Position numbers and translations under genes: made by a program
Shown here: positions 15,308-16,681 of the stretch, piece by piece
How the letters are laid out: each line of letters starts with the position of its first letter
How positions within the stretch are numbered: the first letter of the stretch is position 1
From: Thermoflavifilum sp.
GTDB taxonomy: Bacteria > Bacteroidota > Bacteroidia > Chitinophagales > Chitinophagaceae
DNA length: 16,681 bases
Assembly: GCA_019683625.1 (NCBI GenBank)
Contig: JADGHY010000016.1
Location: 1 to 16,681 of the forward strand
Reading direction: 5' to 3'
The notes under the pieces: generated by a model
What the model was told of the DNA's origin: nothing
Databases searched by the model: none
What the model saw: the letters and a program-made list of their open reading frames with translations, nothing else

Positions 15308-15458
15308 CGGAATATCATTTATGCTTTAACGATCAAATGATTGACATGCTTGAATACCACGTTATTTTAATCTTATTCTATTCCATGTGAATGGATGATC
15401 GTAAAATGGCGATAAAACGTTAACCACTGAATACATGCATGCTACAGACCAGGGTGTA
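15308..15458 (-). other. Intergenic gap inside the efflux operon
   Basis: This 151 bp stretch separates adaptor and permease genes that are usually nearly contiguous. It is AT-rich relative to the neighbouring coding DNA and contains overlapping palindromes (ATGCAT, GCATGC, AACGTT, GTTAAC) and a TCAA-N4-TTGA inverted repeat. No convincing Bacteroidota promoter (TTTG with TAnnTTTG about 20 bp downstream), terminator hairpin or small gene was found. A secondary promoter or processing site for the permease is possible. Confidence 0.4.
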
Positions 15459-16622
15459 TTATCGGATGATATCAATAGGTGCATGATCGGCCAGATCCTG
15501 ATAACCATTGATGATGACTGAATCGCCAGGATGCAGGCCCTGCAACACCTCTACACGATCATTATAGGATTGCCCTCTGGTGATTTTTACCTCTTCAGCA
15601 TAATTTCCTTTCGCTACAAATACATAATCACCCGATTCGGTATGCTGCACCACATTTACCGGCACCACAATTGCCTTGGGATTCACATAGCTCACCACCC
15701 GAATCACGGCCACCATATTAGGCCGGAATATGGAATGAGCCGGTAATTTGATTTCAATGTTAAATGAACGGCTATTGGGATCAATGACATTCGATACATA
15801 ACTCAACCGGGTGTGCAAGGTATCCGATGCATCAGGGAAAATCACTTCCACGGGATCACCGGGATGCACCTGACCAATATAACTTTCGGCAATTTGTCCC
15901 TTCACCCGCAGATCGTCCAAATTCACCACGCGAATGGTGTTCATACCTGGCGAAACTGCCTGACCTATTTTCAGATCCACTTCATCGACCTTGCCATCGA
16001 TTGGTGACACCAGGCGATACAGGGAAAGTTGTGATTGCACCACGGCTATTTGTTTCTGCACGTTTTCATAATTGTTTTGGGCTTGCAACAGTTGCACTTC
16101 TGTTCCGATTTTTTGTGCCCACAGATTTTTCTGGCGCTCATAGAGGTTTTTGGTGAAATCGAGCTGGGTTTCTAATTGTGCCAGCTGCTGGCGGATGACT
16201 TTATCATCCAGCTGGGCCAACACTTGCCCCTTCTTCACCCATTGCCCAACATGCACATAGATGGCTGTTACCACACCCGATGTTTCGGGATTAACGTTTA
16301 CATTTTGCTGGGCATCCACATGACCTTGCACCTCAATATAACTTTTGAAAACTTCGGGATGCAGCTGCATGATCGACACCGGCACAACTTTTTGCTGGGC
16401 AGGCGATAGGGATTGTTGCAGTGCCTGAATCTCCTGATTAATGCGGTCGCGCTCCTGCAACAGCTTTTGCAATTTTTCTTCCTTGGATGCCTGTTGATCA
16501 GTTCGGGCATTGCAGGCAGGAAGAACAGCCATAGCTATTGCGATACATCCGTACCCCATCAAGCTGCGAACAAATGAAACGGATATCATACCCAATGTTT
16601 TTTGCATGAAGAACATACACAT
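15459..16622 (-). CDS. RND efflux periplasmic adaptor (membrane fusion protein), lipoprotein
   Basis: A 387-residue adaptor bridging the RND pump and the TolC-type channel. The signal peptide ends in the lipobox LPAC (34-37), so Cys37 is probably lipidated and the protein anchored in the inner membrane. Residues 47-71 (KEEKLQKLLQERDRINQEIQ and following) form a short predicted coiled coil. The biotinyl-lipoyl halves are SGVVTAIYVHVGQWVKKGQ (115-133) and LVSPIDGKVDEVDLKIGQAV (204-223), flanking a helical hairpin at about 141-200. Beta-barrel and membrane-proximal domains follow, with IDPNSRSFNIEI and LQGLHPGDSVIINGYQDL. The first ATG was chosen because its A is shared with the stop of the upstream TolC-type gene (TAATG). 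ATGs at residues 6 and 12 would also leave a usable signal peptide. The pump gene lies downstream on the same strand. Confidence 0.92.
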   Translation of the reverse strand: MCMFFMQKTLGMISVSFVRSLMGYGCIAIAMAVLPACNARTDQQASKEEKLQKLLQERDRINQEIQALQQSLSPAQQKVVPVSIMQLHPEVFKSYIEVQGHVDAQQNVNVNPETSGVVTAIYVHVGQWVKKGQVLAQLDDKVIRQQLAQLETQLDFTKNLYERQKNLWAQKIGTEVQLLQAQNNYENVQKQIAVVQSQLSLYRLVSPIDGKVDEVDLKIGQAVSPGMNTIRVVNLDDLRVKGQIAESYIGQVHPGDPVEVIFPDASDTLHTRLSYVSNVIDPNSRSFNIEIKLPAHSIFRPNMVAVIRVVSYVNPKAIVVPVNVVQHTESGDYVFVAKGNYAEEVKITRGQSYNDRVEVLQGLHPGDSVIINGYQDLADHAPIDIIR

Positions 16623-16681
16623 TACAGTTTACCTATTGCTTTTAAATAATCAATTTTAGCCAACATGGCATTGTAAAGTGC
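16622..16681 (-). CDS. C-terminal tail of TolC-family outer membrane efflux protein, 5' part outside the window
   Basis: Reading leftwards from the window edge, 19 sense codons and a TAA stop encode ALYNAMLAKIDYLKAIGKL. This matches the usual C-terminal ending of TolC-type outer membrane factors in Bacteroidota, where the last helix reads roughly YN-x3-AK-x2-YL-x-A-x-GKL. The stop shares one base with the adaptor ATG (TAATG), as expected for translationally coupled efflux genes. The family is inferred from these 19 residues and from the operon context; the rest of the gene lies beyond the right edge. Confidence 0.75.
   Translation of the reverse strand, partial: ALYNAMLAKIDYLKAIGKL

Noticed and set aside
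1..16681. CRISPR array, insertion sequence, tRNA, rRNA or toxin-antitoxin locus
   Set aside because: No spaced direct repeats, transposase motifs, RNA gene signatures or small paired toxin-like genes were seen on either strand.

Overview
The window looks like a piece of a Bacteroidota chromosome, possibly Chitinophagaceae or a relative with fairly high GC; that family-level placement is an inference. Supporting signs are start codons mostly without Shine-Dalgarno sequences, a DUF4142 protein, a long RND pump of the type common in this phylum, a TolC-type C-terminal tail, and a NupG-like transporter next to a Gfo/Idh/MocA oxidoreductase. No rRNA, tRNA, CRISPR array, insertion sequence or phage gene was seen. 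Coding density is very high and no gene-free stretch exceeds about 180 bp.

Region 1 (1-7447, plus strand) is a surface-polysaccharide or glycoconjugate cluster. It opens with the 3' part of a multidomain protein (family 2 glycosyltransferase, a second family 2 glycosyltransferase, then a methyltransferase). A NodB-type polysaccharide deacetylase and four single-domain family 2 glycosyltransferases follow. Genes are spaced 3-31 bp apart or overlap, as expected of one operon. In total there are six glycosyltransferase domains, one deacetylase and one methyltransferase. No flippase, polymerase or ABC exporter is visible, so the locus probably continues upstream.

Region 2 (7546-10041, plus strand) pairs a nucleoside:H+ symporter-like MFS permease with a Gfo/Idh/MocA NAD(P)-dependent oxidoreductase, which suggests uptake and oxidation of a sugar- or nucleoside-like compound. 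An imperfect hairpin at 7472-7501 may separate it from the polysaccharide operon.

Region 3 (10220-11801, plus strand) holds a secreted DUF4142 protein, a small lipoprotein-like cupredoxin with an amicyanin-type copper loop, and an ECF sigma factor whose start overlaps the cupredoxin gene. No anti-sigma gene is next to it. This is the least conventional grouping in the window.

Region 4 (11798-16681, minus strand) is a tripartite efflux operon read right to left: the last 19 codons of a TolC-family outer membrane protein, a lipoprotein periplasmic adaptor whose start overlaps the TolC stop in a TAATG junction, and an RND permease with extra predicted membrane segments. The permease converges with the sigma factor gene, and both stop codons lie in the same TTAA tetranucleotide.
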